64,000 nucleotides of DNA from Methanogenium marinum (GTDB lineage Archaea; Halobacteriota; Methanomicrobia; Methanomicrobiales; Methanomicrobiaceae): NCBI RefSeq assembly GCF_028912405.1, contig NZ_JAKELO010000002.1, positions 1,621,276 to 1,685,275 of the forward strand, written 5' to 3'. This document shows positions 52,749-62,729 of the stretch, in pieces. Position numbers and translations under genes: made by a program. Positions within the stretch are counted from its first letter, which is position 1, and each line of letters starts with the position of its first letter. The notes beneath the pieces were generated by a model, which was not told the origin of the DNA, ran no database searches, and saw only the letters and a list, made by a program, of their open reading frames with translations.

Positions 52749-53781
52749 AAATCGTCGGTTTGCCGGGTATCGTCTGGAAGATATCTGGGCTGATCCCGAT
52801 GAAATCAAGGGCATGATTGAGATGATGGAGATGACCTATCCCGGGATGGGTGAAAAGGTTTTTGTGATCACCGAAGGTCCTTATGATCTTGATGTGTATG
52901 ATCGATGTTTTAACAGTGATGCATGTTTTCTGCGGATTGCGAACTCAAAGGAGAATGTCTGTGATATTGTGGAAGGGATCTGTTCCAGGAATACACTACC
53001 CAATACAGCGGGGCATGAGCATGGTAGTTCCCTGACAGAACGTCGTATCATTGGTATAATTGACAGTGATTATTCCCTTTTTGATAGGTCATTGAAAGAG
53101 GGATATAAAAATATCTTCCGGACTGATACTCATGATCTGGAGACGATGCTCATTGTGTCCGGTGCCCTTGAAACGGTCATAGAAATCATTGAGAATAATG
53201 CGTTTCCACAGACATTTTCCCAGAAGGCCTATGGATCACTACGTCAGGGAAACCTGCGGGTGGCACTGACACGGGCGGCCCGGTACCTGGGTCTTGCAGT
53301 CTTTGTGAACAACCAGGCTGGTCTCAATATTTCGTTTAAGCACATCAACTGCAAGAAACGTGACACTTTTTCCCGGTTTGTCAATGCTGAAACACTTGAA
53401 TGTGATATCGAAGCCCTGAAAAAGGTGATTCTTGGGAAGAATGCAGAACGGGGGCAGGAGTTCATCGATGTGTTTGATCAAATAATACGGGAATCGGGTG
53501 GATATTATTTTGAATACCCATGGCATATTTGTCGGGGGCATGATCTGATATGTATCCTGCTTCGTGATCTCAATCTGCGGTATTCCCTGCGTGATGGTGA
53601 AGAGATCAGGGGTCGTGATCTCGAACGTCTCCTGCGGCGTCATTATAAACCGGTATACTTTGCAGATACTGACCTCTGCAGGCAGATTTGTGACTGGGAG
53701 GAAGAGACGTTTGGCAGCGGTGTTTCACGTATCTTCTCTCCTCAGGTATATCAGGCATTGTTGTCAAAAACAAATGTCTGA
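52738..53781 (+). CDS. DUF4435/TOPRIM-like protein; candidate defence effector (AriB-like)
   Basis: A 347-residue soluble protein. TOPRIM-like acidic residues are visible as VITEGPYD (E46) and IGIIDSDYS (D109, D111), followed by RTDTHDLETMLI, the hallmark of DUF4435. A large C-terminal helical region follows. In PARIS, AriB is the TOPRIM effector, released when AriA is triggered, and acts as a toxin. It is translated from an ATG overlapping the ATPase stop. No further genes follow on this strand for 1 kb. Confidence 0.7.
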   Translation: MKGKNRRFAGYRLEDIWADPDEIKGMIEMMEMTYPGMGEKVFVITEGPYDLDVYDRCFNSDACFLRIANSKENVCDIVEGICSRNTLPNTAGHEHGSSLTERRIIGIIDSDYSLFDRSLKEGYKNIFRTDTHDLETMLIVSGALETVIEIIENNAFPQTFSQKAYGSLRQGNLRVALTRAARYLGLAVFVNNQAGLNISFKHINCKKRDTFSRFVNAETLECDIEALKKVILGKNAERGQEFIDVFDQIIRESGGYYFEYPWHICRGHDLICILLRDLNLRYSLRDGEEIRGRDLERLLRRHYKPVYFADTDLCRQICDWEEETFGSGVSRIFSPQVYQALLSKTNV

Positions 53782-54045
53782 ATATTGGAAACGGGGCTCC
53801 CCCCTCTCACTCGTCCCTGTTTTTTGTCACCCTTTTGCTACCCTTTTTGGTCCCCTGCATTTGGGGATTTGGGGGCAGAATGAACGTATTTTGTGTTCAT
53901 ATTTTCTGCCGAAAAATTATGGTGTTAATGCTCGCTATTTGCTAAAAACACCGATTATCACGGACAATGAAGCGGTTGCTATTGGCGGATATTTTCAGAG
54001 GATGTATTGCATGTCCCGACTGAGTATTGCCTGTTCCGGGTTTCA
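53778..54045. repeat. Imperfect direct repeat, copy 1
   Basis: About 268 bases similar to 54459-54727. Shared blocks include CTGAATATT-GAAA at the left, GGGGGATTT and GGGGCAGAATG-ACGTATTTT in the middle, and ACCGATTATC-GGAC-AT further right. No open frame or terminal inverted repeat is preserved in both copies. It lies directly after the candidate defence module and may be a decayed mobile element, a MITE-like sequence or a regulatory repeat family. Confidence 0.65.
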
Positions 54046-54458
54046 CTGGGGCACCCGTGGCGGGGCAGTCTCTGCACAATTATTTTCTCTCAAGCCCGGA
54101 GAACGTTTCACACTTTCACCCGGTTTTCATCCACAAAATGAAAACAAAGAGACTTCATGAAATGCCCGTATTGGTCTTTATTCTTCTAAATAAGTATATT
54201 ATATAGATATATGTACAGATAGTAAGAGACGTTTACATGCATCCGGGAGAACATTCAGCATGTCTGATTATTTTGCAGGGACATGTCTGTGTCTCTCTGA
54301 TTCCGGGGAGAGTGAAAACGAAGAGATGAATAAAATATGCACGTGGAAATGACCTGTTATAGGTCATAAATGAGGTATTCCCCTACATTCACACAAAAAC
54401 AGGGCAAAGAATCTGTGTGAAAATATGAAAAACAACCGGCTGAATGAAATATCACTGG
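54046..54458. other. Gene-free DNA between the two direct repeats
   Basis: About 410 AT-rich bases (for example a run of TATATTATATAGATATA near 54190). No recognisable gene; this is the unique spacer between the two repeat copies. Confidence 0.4.
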
Positions 54459-54727
54459 CTGAATATTTGAAATGGTGCTCCCCTTTCTCACTCATCCCTG
54501 TTTTTTTACCATTTATCCACCCTTTTTGATTTCCTCCGTTGGGGGATTTAGGGGCAGAATGGACGTATTTTTTGTTCATATTTCCTGCCGGAAAATTATG
54601 GCTGTAATGTTTCTTATTTGCTATAAATACCGATTATCCTGGACTATTAAGTGGCTGCTATTGGTGGATAATTTTGGAGGACGTATTGGTCGTCCTGACT
54701 AAGAATGGTTCACTCCGGGCTTATGTG
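54459..54727. repeat. Imperfect direct repeat, copy 2
   Basis: The second copy of the approximately 270-base repeat seen at 53778-54045, same orientation, 680 bases further on. Point differences and small indels are spread throughout, so the duplication is not recent. Confidence 0.65.
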
Positions 54728-54855
54728 CGGATACTTTTTCCGGGCCACAGGGTTGCAGAATATGGGGTTTTGCCCCGATTATGCCTCCTGTGCCTAAGTT
54801 TCATCCAGAATTGTCGGATTTGCACCCCGGCTGCGGGAAAAGGGGCAAATAAAAT

Positions 54856-55476
54856 TTATTGGATATTGGAGTAATTGTCTTCAACTTCGTCTTTTGCGGT
54901 GTGGCGCAGGTCCATGAGTTCGAGGATGACCGCGTCTGAGAAGATCATGGCTGCGGTTTCGAAAAGAGAGCCTATAGGTGCCTTTGGGTTGTAGTCTGCA
55001 CCTGACCGGTGTGAACCTGTTATCTGCCGGATGGCAAAGTCAGAAGAGAGCCCTTCGTCGTCATACTGACGGCTGTCGAGGACAACTGCGAGGTCGGCTA
55101 TCGTTGCTATGGAAGATTCGCTGCGTGATGTGACAAGGGCGAGTGTGCCGCCAACCATTTTCGCTGTCTTACATATGTCGGTGATGGAATGTGTTTCACC
55201 AGACCCGGAGAAGGCAACGAGCAGATCCCCTTTCTGCATCGCTGGTGTAATTGTTTCACCAACGACATAGCTCTCCATCCCAAGATGCATCAGCCGCATT
55301 CCAAACGCTTTTGCAATGAGTCCTGACCGTCCTGCGCCTGTCACATAGACTCGGGATGCACCAAGGAGTGCATCCATAAATTGGTGTCCTTCCCTGTCAG
55401 ATACGGTATCTGCTATTGAACCTGCAGCAGAAGAGATCATCCGCATCAATTCCTGAATACTGTAGCATGTAGCCAT
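54856..55476 (-). CDS. 6-phospho-3-hexuloisomerase
   Basis: A 206-residue SIS-domain protein: VYVTGAGRSGLIAKAFGMRL, VVGETITPAMQKGDLLVAFSGSGET and FETAAMIFSDAVILELMD. This matches PHI/HxlB, which isomerises hexulose 6-phosphate to fructose 6-phosphate in the ribulose monophosphate pathway. In archaea it is used to make or break down pentoses. The partner synthase (HPS) is not visible here. Confidence 0.85.
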   Translation of the reverse strand: MATCYSIQELMRMISSAAGSIADTVSDREGHQFMDALLGASRVYVTGAGRSGLIAKAFGMRLMHLGMESYVVGETITPAMQKGDLLVAFSGSGETHSITDICKTAKMVGGTLALVTSRSESSIATIADLAVVLDSRQYDDEGLSSDFAIRQITGSHRSGADYNPKAPIGSLFETAAMIFSDAVILELMDLRHTAKDEVEDNYSNIQ

Positions 55477-55557
55477 GGTTTCTTTAGAGATATTGGCAGT
55501 GATATAAGAAAATGATCGTTATAGTATCCGTTTTTTGTCGCAAATAAACGAAAAAAG

Positions 55558-56739
55558 TTATTTTTTGCCACAGAGGCAGTATGCCCGTTTCAGCCGCGCC
55601 ATCCCCTCTTCTATCTCTGTTTCGTTTGCAGTGGAAAAATTCAGGCGGAATGTATCATAGCCGCCACCTTCCGCATAAAAGGGAACGCCGGGAAGCACTG
55701 CTACACACTCTTTCAGGCACGCATGAAAGAGGGCCATTGAGTCCTTCCCTTCCGGCATGGTGGCAAGCATGAACATTCCCCCTTCCGGAGTGGTGTGGAT
55801 GACATCGGGGAGCAGGTCATCCAAAAGGTCACACATCTGGTTGCAGTTCTTCTGATAGACCCGACGCACCCGTTCGAGATGTCCCTCATAGTCATGGGTG
55901 GTAAGGTATCGGTACATCACTGCCTGTGAGAGTGCATTCGGGTGAAGGTCTGCTGCCTGACGGACAGCATCGAATTTTTCAATGACCTGAGCCGGAGCAT
56001 ATATCCAGCCGATGCGCATACCGGGTGAGACAGTCTTTGAAAACGACCCGCTCATCACCCCGCATTCAGGTGCGAAAGCCTTAACCGGGATGCGTGGCCG
56101 ACCATCGAAAGCGAGTTCGCCAAAGGCATCGTCTTCGTAGAAGATGGTATTTGTCTCCCGGCAGCATTCTGCACATTCCTTCCGGCGGGTTTCAGTGTAT
56201 GACATCCCGGACGGATTCTGGAAGTTTGGAATGCCGTAGAAAAATGCAAGATTATCTTCTTGGCAAAGGGTGTGAAAGGCGTCAATGTCCGGGCCTTCTT
56301 CTGTCACCGGAACCGTTTTGAAACGAGGTTGGTAGTAACTGAATGCCTCAATCGCTCCAAGATACCCCGGTCGTTCCATCCCGACCACCGTACAGGGGTC
56401 CACGAATAATTTTGCTATCAGGTCAAGGCACTGCTGGGATCCGTTTGTGATGCGTATCTCATCTGCAGTGGCAGGAAGCCCCAGACGGGACCGATACCGT
56501 TCTGCGATAAATTCCCGCAGGGGGAGATACCCATCGGTGGTCGTATACTGGAGGGCTGTTTCTCCCTCTTCTGCAAAGACGGCTGCTGCGGCATCGCGGA
56601 TGCCCGCCACGTCAATGAGGGAGGTCATCGGGAGTCCGCCTGCAAAAGAGATGATTTTCGGATCGCGTGATATCGCAAAGAGTTGGTCCAGGAATGATTC
56701 CGGGGCTGCGTCAAGCCTGCGTGCAAACTGATAGTTCAT
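55558..56739 (-). CDS. PLP-dependent aminotransferase, ARO8/LysN-like
   Basis: A 393-residue class I aminotransferase. The PLP lysine lies in SGSFSKTVSPGMRIGW, and family landmarks include IRITNGSQQCLDLIAKL, YGIPNFQNPSGMSY and YEDDAFGEL. The enzyme belongs to the group that includes 2-aminoadipate and aromatic aminotransferases; the amino acid cannot be fixed. ATG 56739 is chosen because MNYQFARRL is the natural start of the fold. Confidence 0.82.
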   Translation of the reverse strand: MNYQFARRLDAAPESFLDQLFAISRDPKIISFAGGLPMTSLIDVAGIRDAAAAVFAEEGETALQYTTTDGYLPLREFIAERYRSRLGLPATADEIRITNGSQQCLDLIAKLFVDPCTVVGMERPGYLGAIEAFSYYQPRFKTVPVTEEGPDIDAFHTLCQEDNLAFFYGIPNFQNPSGMSYTETRRKECAECCRETNTIFYEDDAFGELAFDGRPRIPVKAFAPECGVMSGSFSKTVSPGMRIGWIYAPAQVIEKFDAVRQAADLHPNALSQAVMYRYLTTHDYEGHLERVRRVYQKNCNQMCDLLDDLLPDVIHTTPEGGMFMLATMPEGKDSMALFHACLKECVAVLPGVPFYAEGGGYDTFRLNFSTANETEIEEGMARLKRAYCLCGKK

Positions 56740-56851
56740 GGAAGTGTGTCTCTCATATACTGTCTGCGGGGGAGATACTAAAATCAATCCGATATGGGTA
56801 GAAAAACTGAACGATCCTGTTGTTCTGTGGGTGAATTCAGGAAAAAAAAGA

Positions 56852-59047
56852 TTATGAGAGGTAGTCTGCAGGTTCAGGAATCTGCTCTTTGAGGCCTTTG
56901 CGCTTCCTGATTTCCTTTACTACGTCTTTGAGCATGCCAGCTGGCACAGTCTCGAATCCAGCGAATTCTGTAGACCACATAGCACGTCCTTCTGTTGCGG
57001 ATCTGACATCGCCTGCGAACCCAAAGAGTTCTGCAACCGGTGCCTTTCCGATGACAGTGATTGTGTCACCTTCGGACTTCATGTCAAATACCTGACCACG
57101 ACGTCCCTGGATCTGGGCTGTTGCTGCACCCATGTGGTCCTGTGGGACGGTGATCTGGAGAATCTGCATAGGTTCGAGAAGTGAAACGCCGGCCATCAGA
57201 ATTCCGCCTTTCACTGCGCCACGGACAGCAGGAATGACCTGTGCCGGGCCACGGTGAATGGCATCCTCGTGGAGCTTTACATCCACAAGACGGATCTTTG
57301 TATTCTGAACCTGCTCATTTGCAAGAGGACCACCTGCGAGTGCTTCACGCCATGCTTCAAGGACAAGTTCCATGGTTTCATTCAGATTCTGAATACCCTT
57401 GGTCATGTCGAAGAACATGTTGGTGCCCTGGATTGCAGTCAGGTTCTTTGCCTCGTCCTTGTCAAAGCCTGCTTCGAGGAGTGCGTCACGGCGTTCCATC
57501 GCAGGGACGTCCATGATGATATCTCCGTCTTTGAGTTTCTTGACGATTTCTTCTGAGAGAGGCTCGAACTCGAGATAGAACCGGTTGTGGCGGTTTGGTG
57601 ACTTTCCTTCGATCGGGCCTATGCTACCGGTGATCGTCTCACGGTATACCACAATCGGTGGGGTGGTCACAATCTCAACACCCTTATCCCGGTGGATACG
57701 GTGGGTGATGATCTCAAGGTGTAGTTCTCCCATACCGGAGATCAGGTGTTCTCCGGTCTCCTCGTCGATCTTTACGAGAACGGTCGGGTCTTCCTTTCCG
57801 ACCTGACGAAGTACGGTCACAAGCTTCGGGAGATCCTTCATGTTCTTTGCTTCAACAGCAACGGTCATGACAGGTTCTGAGTAGTGCTTGAGAGACTCAA
57901 AGGTCTGCATCTCCATCATAGTTGAGACGGTGGAACCGACCATGCCATCTTTGAGGCCGGTGACAGCGACAATATTCCCTGCATTCAGTGATTCGACCTC
58001 AATACGCTCTGCACCCATGAAGATAGCAACCTGGGTAAGGCGGTTGACGTTCTTTGCAGTACCCATGACATACAACTCGTTTCCACGTTTCAGGGTGCCG
58101 GAGAAGAGACGCCCGGTGGCGACTTCGCCTGCGTGCGGGTCAAAGGAGATGTCTGTTACCATCAGGCATGCAGGACCCTTAGGGTCACAGTGGAGCATTG
58201 CCTGTCCTTCCGTGGTGCTCGGGTCTCCGTGCTGCCAGATGATTGGCACACGGCGTTTCTGAGCAACAAGTGGGTCTGGAAGATGGTTTACTACCATATC
58301 AAGGACAACTTCACACAGAGGGCTTGACTTGGCGAGTGTCTTCATGTCCCCTGCCTTACAGCAGTCATATACGTCCTTGAAGGAGACACCGCTCGTCTTC
58401 ATGTACGGGATAGAGATTGCCCAGTTGTAGAGAGCTGAACCGAATGCGACAGTTCCTTCTGCTGCATCGAGTTTCCAGCCACTCTTGTAGGCCTCTTCGT
58501 TCATGCCCTTGATGAGCCTGTTCACTTTGTCAATGACCTTTCCGAGGCGGATCTGCATCTCGACTTCGTCAACAAGCAGTTCGTTAATCAGGCGATCTAC
58601 TTTGTTGATAAAGAGAACGGGTCTGACTCCTTCCTTCAGGGCCTGGCGCAGGACAGTCTCTGTCTGGGGCATCGTGCCCTCAACTGCGTCCACAAGCACT
58701 ACAGCACCGTCAACCGCACGCATTGCACGGGTAACGTCACCGCCGAAGTCAACGTGGCCCGGGGTATCAATCATGTTGATGAGGTATTCTTTTCCCCCAT
58801 ATTCGTGAACCATCGAAACGTTTGAGGAATCGATGGTGATACCGCGTGCCTGTTCCTCCTCATCGGAGTCCATCCAGCATGCCTTTCCGGCAATTTCTTC
58901 GCTGATCATCCCTGCTCCGGCAAGGAGATTGTCAGAGAGAGTGGTTTTCCCGTGGTCAATGTGTGCGACAATACCGATGTTCCGGATCTGTTCCGGCTGG
59001 CTCATCAGTGTTGTGACCCGCTCGACCATTTTTCGCCTACGCGTCAT
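56852..59047 (-). CDS. Elongation factor 2
   Basis: A 731-residue translational GTPase of archaeal type. It carries G1 [10 protein letters not shown]3 [11 protein letters not shown] and G4 NKVD. The diphthamide region [14 protein letters not shown] holds the modified histidine. EF-2 drives ribosomal translocation. The start [15 protein letters not shown] matches archaeal homologues. It is the last gene of the S12-S7-EF-2 operon, 27 bases after S7. Confidence 0.95.
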   Translation of the reverse strand: MTRRRKMVERVTTLMSQPEQIRNIGIVAHIDHGKTTLSDNLLAGAGMISEEIAGKACWMDSDEEEQARGITIDSSNVSMVHEYGGKEYLINMIDTPGHVDFGGDVTRAMRAVDGAVVLVDAVEGTMPQTETVLRQALKEGVRPVLFINKVDRLINELLVDEVEMQIRLGKVIDKVNRLIKGMNEEAYKSGWKLDAAEGTVAFGSALYNWAISIPYMKTSGVSFKDVYDCCKAGDMKTLAKSSPLCEVVLDMVVNHLPDPLVAQKRRVPIIWQHGDPSTTEGQAMLHCDPKGPACLMVTDISFDPHAGEVATGRLFSGTLKRGNELYVMGTAKNVNRLTQVAIFMGAERIEVESLNAGNIVAVTGLKDGMVGSTVSTMMEMQTFESLKHYSEPVMTVAVEAKNMKDLPKLVTVLRQVGKEDPTVLVKIDEETGEHLISGMGELHLEIITHRIHRDKGVEIVTTPPIVVYRETITGSIGPIEGKSPNRHNRFYLEFEPLSEEIVKKLKDGDIIMDVPAMERRDALLEAGFDKDEAKNLTAIQGTNMFFDMTKGIQNLNETMELVLEAWREALAGGPLANEQVQNTKIRLVDVKLHEDAIHRGPAQVIPAVRGAVKGGILMAGVSLLEPMQILQITVPQDHMGAATAQIQGRRGQVFDMKSEGDTITVIGKAPVAELFGFAGDVRSATEGRAMWSTEFAGFETVPAGMLKDVVKEIRKRKGLKEQIPEPADYLS

Positions 59048-59074
59048 AGTGAATCTCTAAAAGAATATTGGGGT

Positions 59075-59719
59075 TTATCGTGCAGACTTTGCCACACGTT
59101 CGCGTTCTTCTTTCTTTCCAACAGAGTAACAACGGACATCACCGCTTGCTGCTGCAATGAGTTCGTCTGCAAGGACGTTTGCTGCCGGTTTCTTCTTCTT
59201 GTGGGAAGACTGGCTTACGCCACGTGCAATGAACATCAGAGCTGTGTCAACACGACGCTGGGGAGCGGTATCAACTGACTTTGGGACATTGATACCACCG
59301 TACTTCAGACGGACGGTCTCCTCACGGGGACCTGCATTTGCAAGGGCGTCAAGGAGAATCTGCACCGGGTTCTTCTTTGTCTTCTTGAAGACAATGTCGA
59401 ATGCATCCTTGACGATGCGGGTGGTGAGTTCCTTCTTGCCGGTGTTTTTCTCTGTCTGCATGAGCTTGTTAATCAGGCGTTCGACAATGAGCATATTGCT
59501 CTTTGCAAACTGGGTGCCTGCAAGCTTTCCACAGGAGTGTGGTACAATCATGGACTGGGTACTGACGTAGCGAACCATACCCGGATCTTTGATTTCGACT
59601 TCTGAGATGTCCCACTTGTTGAAGAGCAGGTATCCGGGGATAACCGGTTTCTCTTCAACTGGTGTATCCAGGACTGGTTCTTCGACAGCAACATCTGCCT
59701 TAATTTCTTCCTCTGTCAT
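59075..59719 (-). CDS. rps7: Ribosomal protein S7
   Basis: About 214 residues. Conserved S7 segments are [44 protein letters not shown] and [11 protein letters not shown]. The N-terminal acidic tail ([14 protein letters not shown]) is usual in archaea. An AGGTGATC Shine-Dalgarno lies before ATG 59719 and overlaps the S12 stop, so the two are translated together. Confidence 0.92.
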   Translation of the reverse strand: MTEEEIKADVAVEEPVLDTPVEEKPVIPGYLLFNKWDISEVEIKDPGMVRYVSTQSMIVPHSCGKLAGTQFAKSNMLIVERLINKLMQTEKNTGKKELTTRIVKDAFDIVFKKTKKNPVQILLDALANAGPREETVRLKYGGINVPKSVDTAPQRRVDTALMFIARGVSQSSHKKKKPAANVLADELIAAASGDVRCYSVGKKEERERVAKSAR

Positions 59720-59724
59720 GATGA

Positions 59725-60153
59725 TCACCTGCGTGGCTTCTCCTTCTTTCCAATGACCATTTCACGGAGACATACATTGTTCACTTCAATGACCTGGTAT
59801 CGGACACCAGGGATATCTCCCTTTGAACGGCCGAGACGGCCGCCGATGCCCTCGATGGTGACTTCGTCGTGTTCATCAATGAAGTTGATAGCGCCATCGC
59901 CGACTGCAAATGCAGTGACCTGGCGGCCGTTCTTGATCAGCTGTACACGGACACATTTCCGGATAGCTGAGTTCGGCTGTTTTGCTTCCACTCCGACCTT
60001 CTCAAGAACGATTCCCCGGCCCTGTGGTGCACCTTCGAGAGGGTCTGACTTAATGTCGAGACCGAGTTGGCGGCGTGCATAGTTGGTGTCGCGCCACCTG
60101 TTATCCTTGGCAACGCGCTTGCATTTTCGCGCTGCAAATTTTCCATTTCCCAT
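59725..60153 (-). CDS. rps12: Ribosomal protein S12
   Basis: A 142-residue S12 of archaeal/eukaryal S23 type: [40 protein letters not shown] and the decoding-site loop, ending GKKEKPRR. It is the first gene of this operon. It binds near the decoding centre. ATG 60153 is the standard start. Confidence 0.94.
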   Translation of the reverse strand: MGNGKFAARKCKRVAKDNRWRDTNYARRQLGLDIKSDPLEGAPQGRGIVLEKVGVEAKQPNSAIRKCVRVQLIKNGRQVTAFAVGDGAINFIDEHDEVTIEGIGGRLGRSKGDIPGVRYQVIEVNNVCLREMVIGKKEKPRR

Positions 60154-60522
60154 TTGGTTACCTCAGTTTTCAGCATGAACGCAGGTACGCCTGAAATTTC
60201 ATGCCTGGTTTCGAAATTGATATCCTATTGTGACTGAGATGGGTAGAATCAATCCCTGCCCGGATTCCCGTTTTTTTCCATTATAGGGGATATCCGGCTG
60301 ATCTCCCATCCATCTCCGCCGCTGTCACCTGACATACCAGATTTCTGCCTATATACTTACACAGGGCAACTAATAAATACTGTCGTGTGGGTGTGAATTA
60401 TTTTTGCATGTGAGCGCGCGTCACATAGGTCTGGCGCAGTATGGTGACATATGGTCTGCCATGTATGATGGACCTCTACGACAGCCATCATATACTATCC
60501 TCACCCATGCTGTTTCATAGCT
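60154..60522. other. Divergent promoter region of the S12 operon and queD
   Basis: About 370 bases with several self-complementary stretches. A TATA-like CATATACTA about 35 bases before queD could give a short-leader mRNA. Minus-strand T/A-rich tracts could serve the ribosomal operon. No gene is visible. Confidence 0.45.
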
Positions 60523-60936
60523 ATGAGCATGACAATATACAAGGAAGCATATTTTGAGGCAAGTCATCGCCTTCTCAATTATATCGGCAAGTGCTACCGC
60601 CTGCACGGGCATCAGTGGCGTGTTGAGGTCTGGATTACAGGAGAGGTTGATGCAGAGTCGCAAATTCTCGTTGACTATAACTGTATCAAACAGGTGGTTA
60701 ACCGGTTTGATCATGAGGTTATCCTTAACTGCAAAGACCCGATGGTTCCGTGTCTTTCCGCTTTTCAGGAGGTCATTACAACAGAGGGTGATCCGACCTC
60801 TGAGAACCTTGCGCGAATCATTGCAGGGATGATAGATGAATCCTGCACTGCAGATGGTATCCCCGCCTCCGTGACAAAGATCCGTGTCTGGGAGTCGACG
60901 TCCTGCTATGCCCAGCTCACTTTTGATGTGATATGA
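60523..60936 (+). CDS. queD: 6-carboxytetrahydropterin synthase-like protein (QueD/PTPS)
   Basis: A 137-residue T-fold protein. Zinc and active-site residues are visible as FEASHRL, KCYRLHGHQW (CxxxHGH) and NRFDHEVILN, ending RVWESTSCYAQL. It converts dihydroneopterin triphosphate to 6-carboxytetrahydropterin in the route to preQ0, the precursor of archaeosine in tRNA. It overlaps queE by 4 bases. ATG 60529 is an alternative start. Confidence 0.88.
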   Translation: MSMTIYKEAYFEASHRLLNYIGKCYRLHGHQWRVEVWITGEVDAESQILVDYNCIKQVVNRFDHEVILNCKDPMVPCLSAFQEVITTEGDPTSENLARIIAGMIDESCTADGIPASVTKIRVWESTSCYAQLTFDVI

Positions 60937-61541
60937 AAGTAATTGAGATATTCTCTTCGATATCTGGTGAAGGTCTCAGGCAGGGCCTTCCGGCTACATT
61001 CGTCCGCTGTGCCGGCTGCAATCTCCACTGCGCCTGGTGTGATACGCCTGAGTCTCATAATGAGGGAACGGAGATGAGCATAAATGAGGTAGTCTCTGCT
61101 GTTTCTGCAGGCATGCCTCGTTATGTAATTATCACAGGCGGGGAGCCACTCCTGCAGGAAAATGATTTAAAAGGACTTCTCACCGTTCTCCGTGATGCGG
61201 GATACCGCATTGAAATCGAGACAAATGGCACTATCGACTTCAGGGGCGTGCAGGAATACGCGACGGTGAGTATGGATATCAAGTGCCCGTCTTCCGGTGA
61301 GGAGTCGGATGCTACTCTGCTTGCTGATATCCGGCCCGAAGATTCTGTGAAATTTGTTGTTATGGACCGCACCGACTGCCTGTATGCACAGGAGGTAATT
61401 GAATCTCATGATATTGCAGGCACGGTATTCATCTCCCCGGTATGGGGGGGCAATTATCGGGAAATTGCAGATTTTATTCTGGAAGAGGGAATTGAAGCGC
61501 GATTCCAACTGCAACTGCACAAATCAATCGGGGTAAAATAA
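60933..61541 (+). CDS. queE: 7-carboxy-7-deazaguanine synthase (QueE)
   Basis: A 202-residue radical SAM enzyme. The cluster ligands are in CNLHCAWC (CxxxCxxC), with IFSSISGEGLRQGLPATFVR before it and the SAM-binding ITGGEPLLQ and IEIETNGT segments. It contracts the ring of 6-carboxytetrahydropterin to make CDG. It overlaps queD and ends one base before queC. Confidence 0.92.
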   Translation: MKVIEIFSSISGEGLRQGLPATFVRCAGCNLHCAWCDTPESHNEGTEMSINEVVSAVSAGMPRYVIITGGEPLLQENDLKGLLTVLRDAGYRIEIETNGTIDFRGVQEYATVSMDIKCPSSGEESDATLLADIRPEDSVKFVVMDRTDCLYAQEVIESHDIAGTVFISPVWGGNYREIADFILEEGIEARFQLQLHKSIGVK

Positions 61542-61542
61542 T

Positions 61543-62214
61543 ATGAAAGCAGTCTGCCTTCTCTCGGGCGGGATGGACTCATCCACGCTTGCCTATGTGG
61601 CACGGGACATGGGGTATAGTATCATCGCCCTGCACCTCCGGTACGGTCAGCCGACCGAAGACACAGAGTACGATTGTGCCCAAAAAATTGCCGCATCACT
61701 GGATGCGGAAGAATTCTTTACGGTGAATCTGGACTATCTCCGTCGTATCGGGGGGTCCAGCCTGACTGATGATTCACTGACTATAGGGGATCATGACGGA
61801 AGTGAGGGTGGCATCCCGAATACCTATGTGCCATTCCGGAATGCAAATCTCATAGCGATTGCGACTTCACTTGCGGAAGCCCGTGGGGCTGAGGCAATCT
61901 TCATCGGGGTGCAGGCATCAGATTATGCCGGATACCCGGACTGCCGCCCGGAGTTTGTCGAGGCATTTCAGCAGGTGATTGATACGGGGACTGCTGACTC
62001 CACGCACATCCGTCTCATGACACCGTTTGTGAATATGTCCAAAACGGAAATTCTGAAACAGGGATTTGCCCTTGGTGTGCCGTATGAAGATACATGGTCG
62101 TGCTATCGGTCCGGTGCACCTGCCTGTGGTACCTGTGATTCCTGTCATTATCGTCTGGCGGCATTCCGGGAGGTAGGGAGGGAAGACCCGATTCCGTATG
62201 AGGTGCGGGAATGA
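61543..62214 (+). CDS. queC: 7-cyano-7-deazaguanine synthase (QueC)
   Basis: A 223-residue PP-loop ATPase: LLSGGMDSSTLAYVA, VPFRNANLIAIATSLAEA and FIGVQASDYAGYPDCRPEF. The zinc-binding end is CYRSGAPACGTCDSCHYR (four Cys). It turns CDG into preQ0, completing the archaeosine precursor. It overlaps the Nudix gene by 4 bases. Confidence 0.94.
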   Translation: MKAVCLLSGGMDSSTLAYVARDMGYSIIALHLRYGQPTEDTEYDCAQKIAASLDAEEFFTVNLDYLRRIGGSSLTDDSLTIGDHDGSEGGIPNTYVPFRNANLIAIATSLAEARGAEAIFIGVQASDYAGYPDCRPEFVEAFQQVIDTGTADSTHIRLMTPFVNMSKTEILKQGFALGVPYEDTWSCYRSGAPACGTCDSCHYRLAAFREVGREDPIPYEVRE

Positions 62215-62729
62215 GCGGGACACCAATCCCCGGGAAAAAGAAGATCACGCTGGAGACCATCTCTGTCACCCTGCCGTCTGGTGTGGTGAAGGAACGGCGG
62301 GTTGTCCATCCCGGGCATGCGGTTGCAATGTTGCCCATTGAAGGAGATTTCTGTTATCTGGAACGGCAGTATCGCTTTGCTGTTGGTGAGTGGATTTATG
62401 AAGTTCCCGCGGGTACAATTGACCCCGGTGAAACACCTGAGGAAACCGCCTTCCGCGAACTGATTGAAGAGACCGGAATGGCGGCAGATACGCTCATTTC
62501 CCGTGGGAAAATATACCCGGCACCAGGATACACAGATGAGGTAATCTACCTCTTTGAGGCCCGTGATCTCTCTGCGTCTGACGCGTATGGGATGGATGAG
62601 GACGAACAGATTGAAGTGGTCAAAGTCTCCCTCCGTGAGATGGAGGAGATGATTCTGGACGGCCGCATTATCGATGCAAAGACCATCTGCCTTGCCTATC
62701 ATTATTTCCGCGGGCAGACAAAGTCATGA
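62211..62729 (+). CDS. Nudix hydrolase, ADP-ribose pyrophosphatase-like
   Basis: A 172-residue Nudix protein with the Nudix box GTIDPGETPEETAFRELIEE followed by TGM. The upstream VVHPGHAVAMLPIEG and YRFAVGEWIYEVPAG are typical of ADP-ribose pyrophosphatases. It probably hydrolyses ADP-sugars. It is overlapped at both ends by 4 bases, so it belongs to the que transcript but is not clearly part of the pathway. Confidence 0.85.
   Translation: MSGTPIPGKKKITLETISVTLPSGVVKERRVVHPGHAVAMLPIEGDFCYLERQYRFAVGEWIYEVPAGTIDPGETPEETAFRELIEETGMAADTLISRGKIYPAPGYTDEVIYLFEARDLSASDAYGMDEDEQIEVVKVSLREMEEMILDGRIIDAKTICLAYHYFRGQTKS

Noticed and set aside
53564-54160. Plus-strand frame running from the DUF4435 gene into repeat copy 1
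   Set aside because: It starts inside another gene in a different frame and the repeat's second copy does not keep the frame open.
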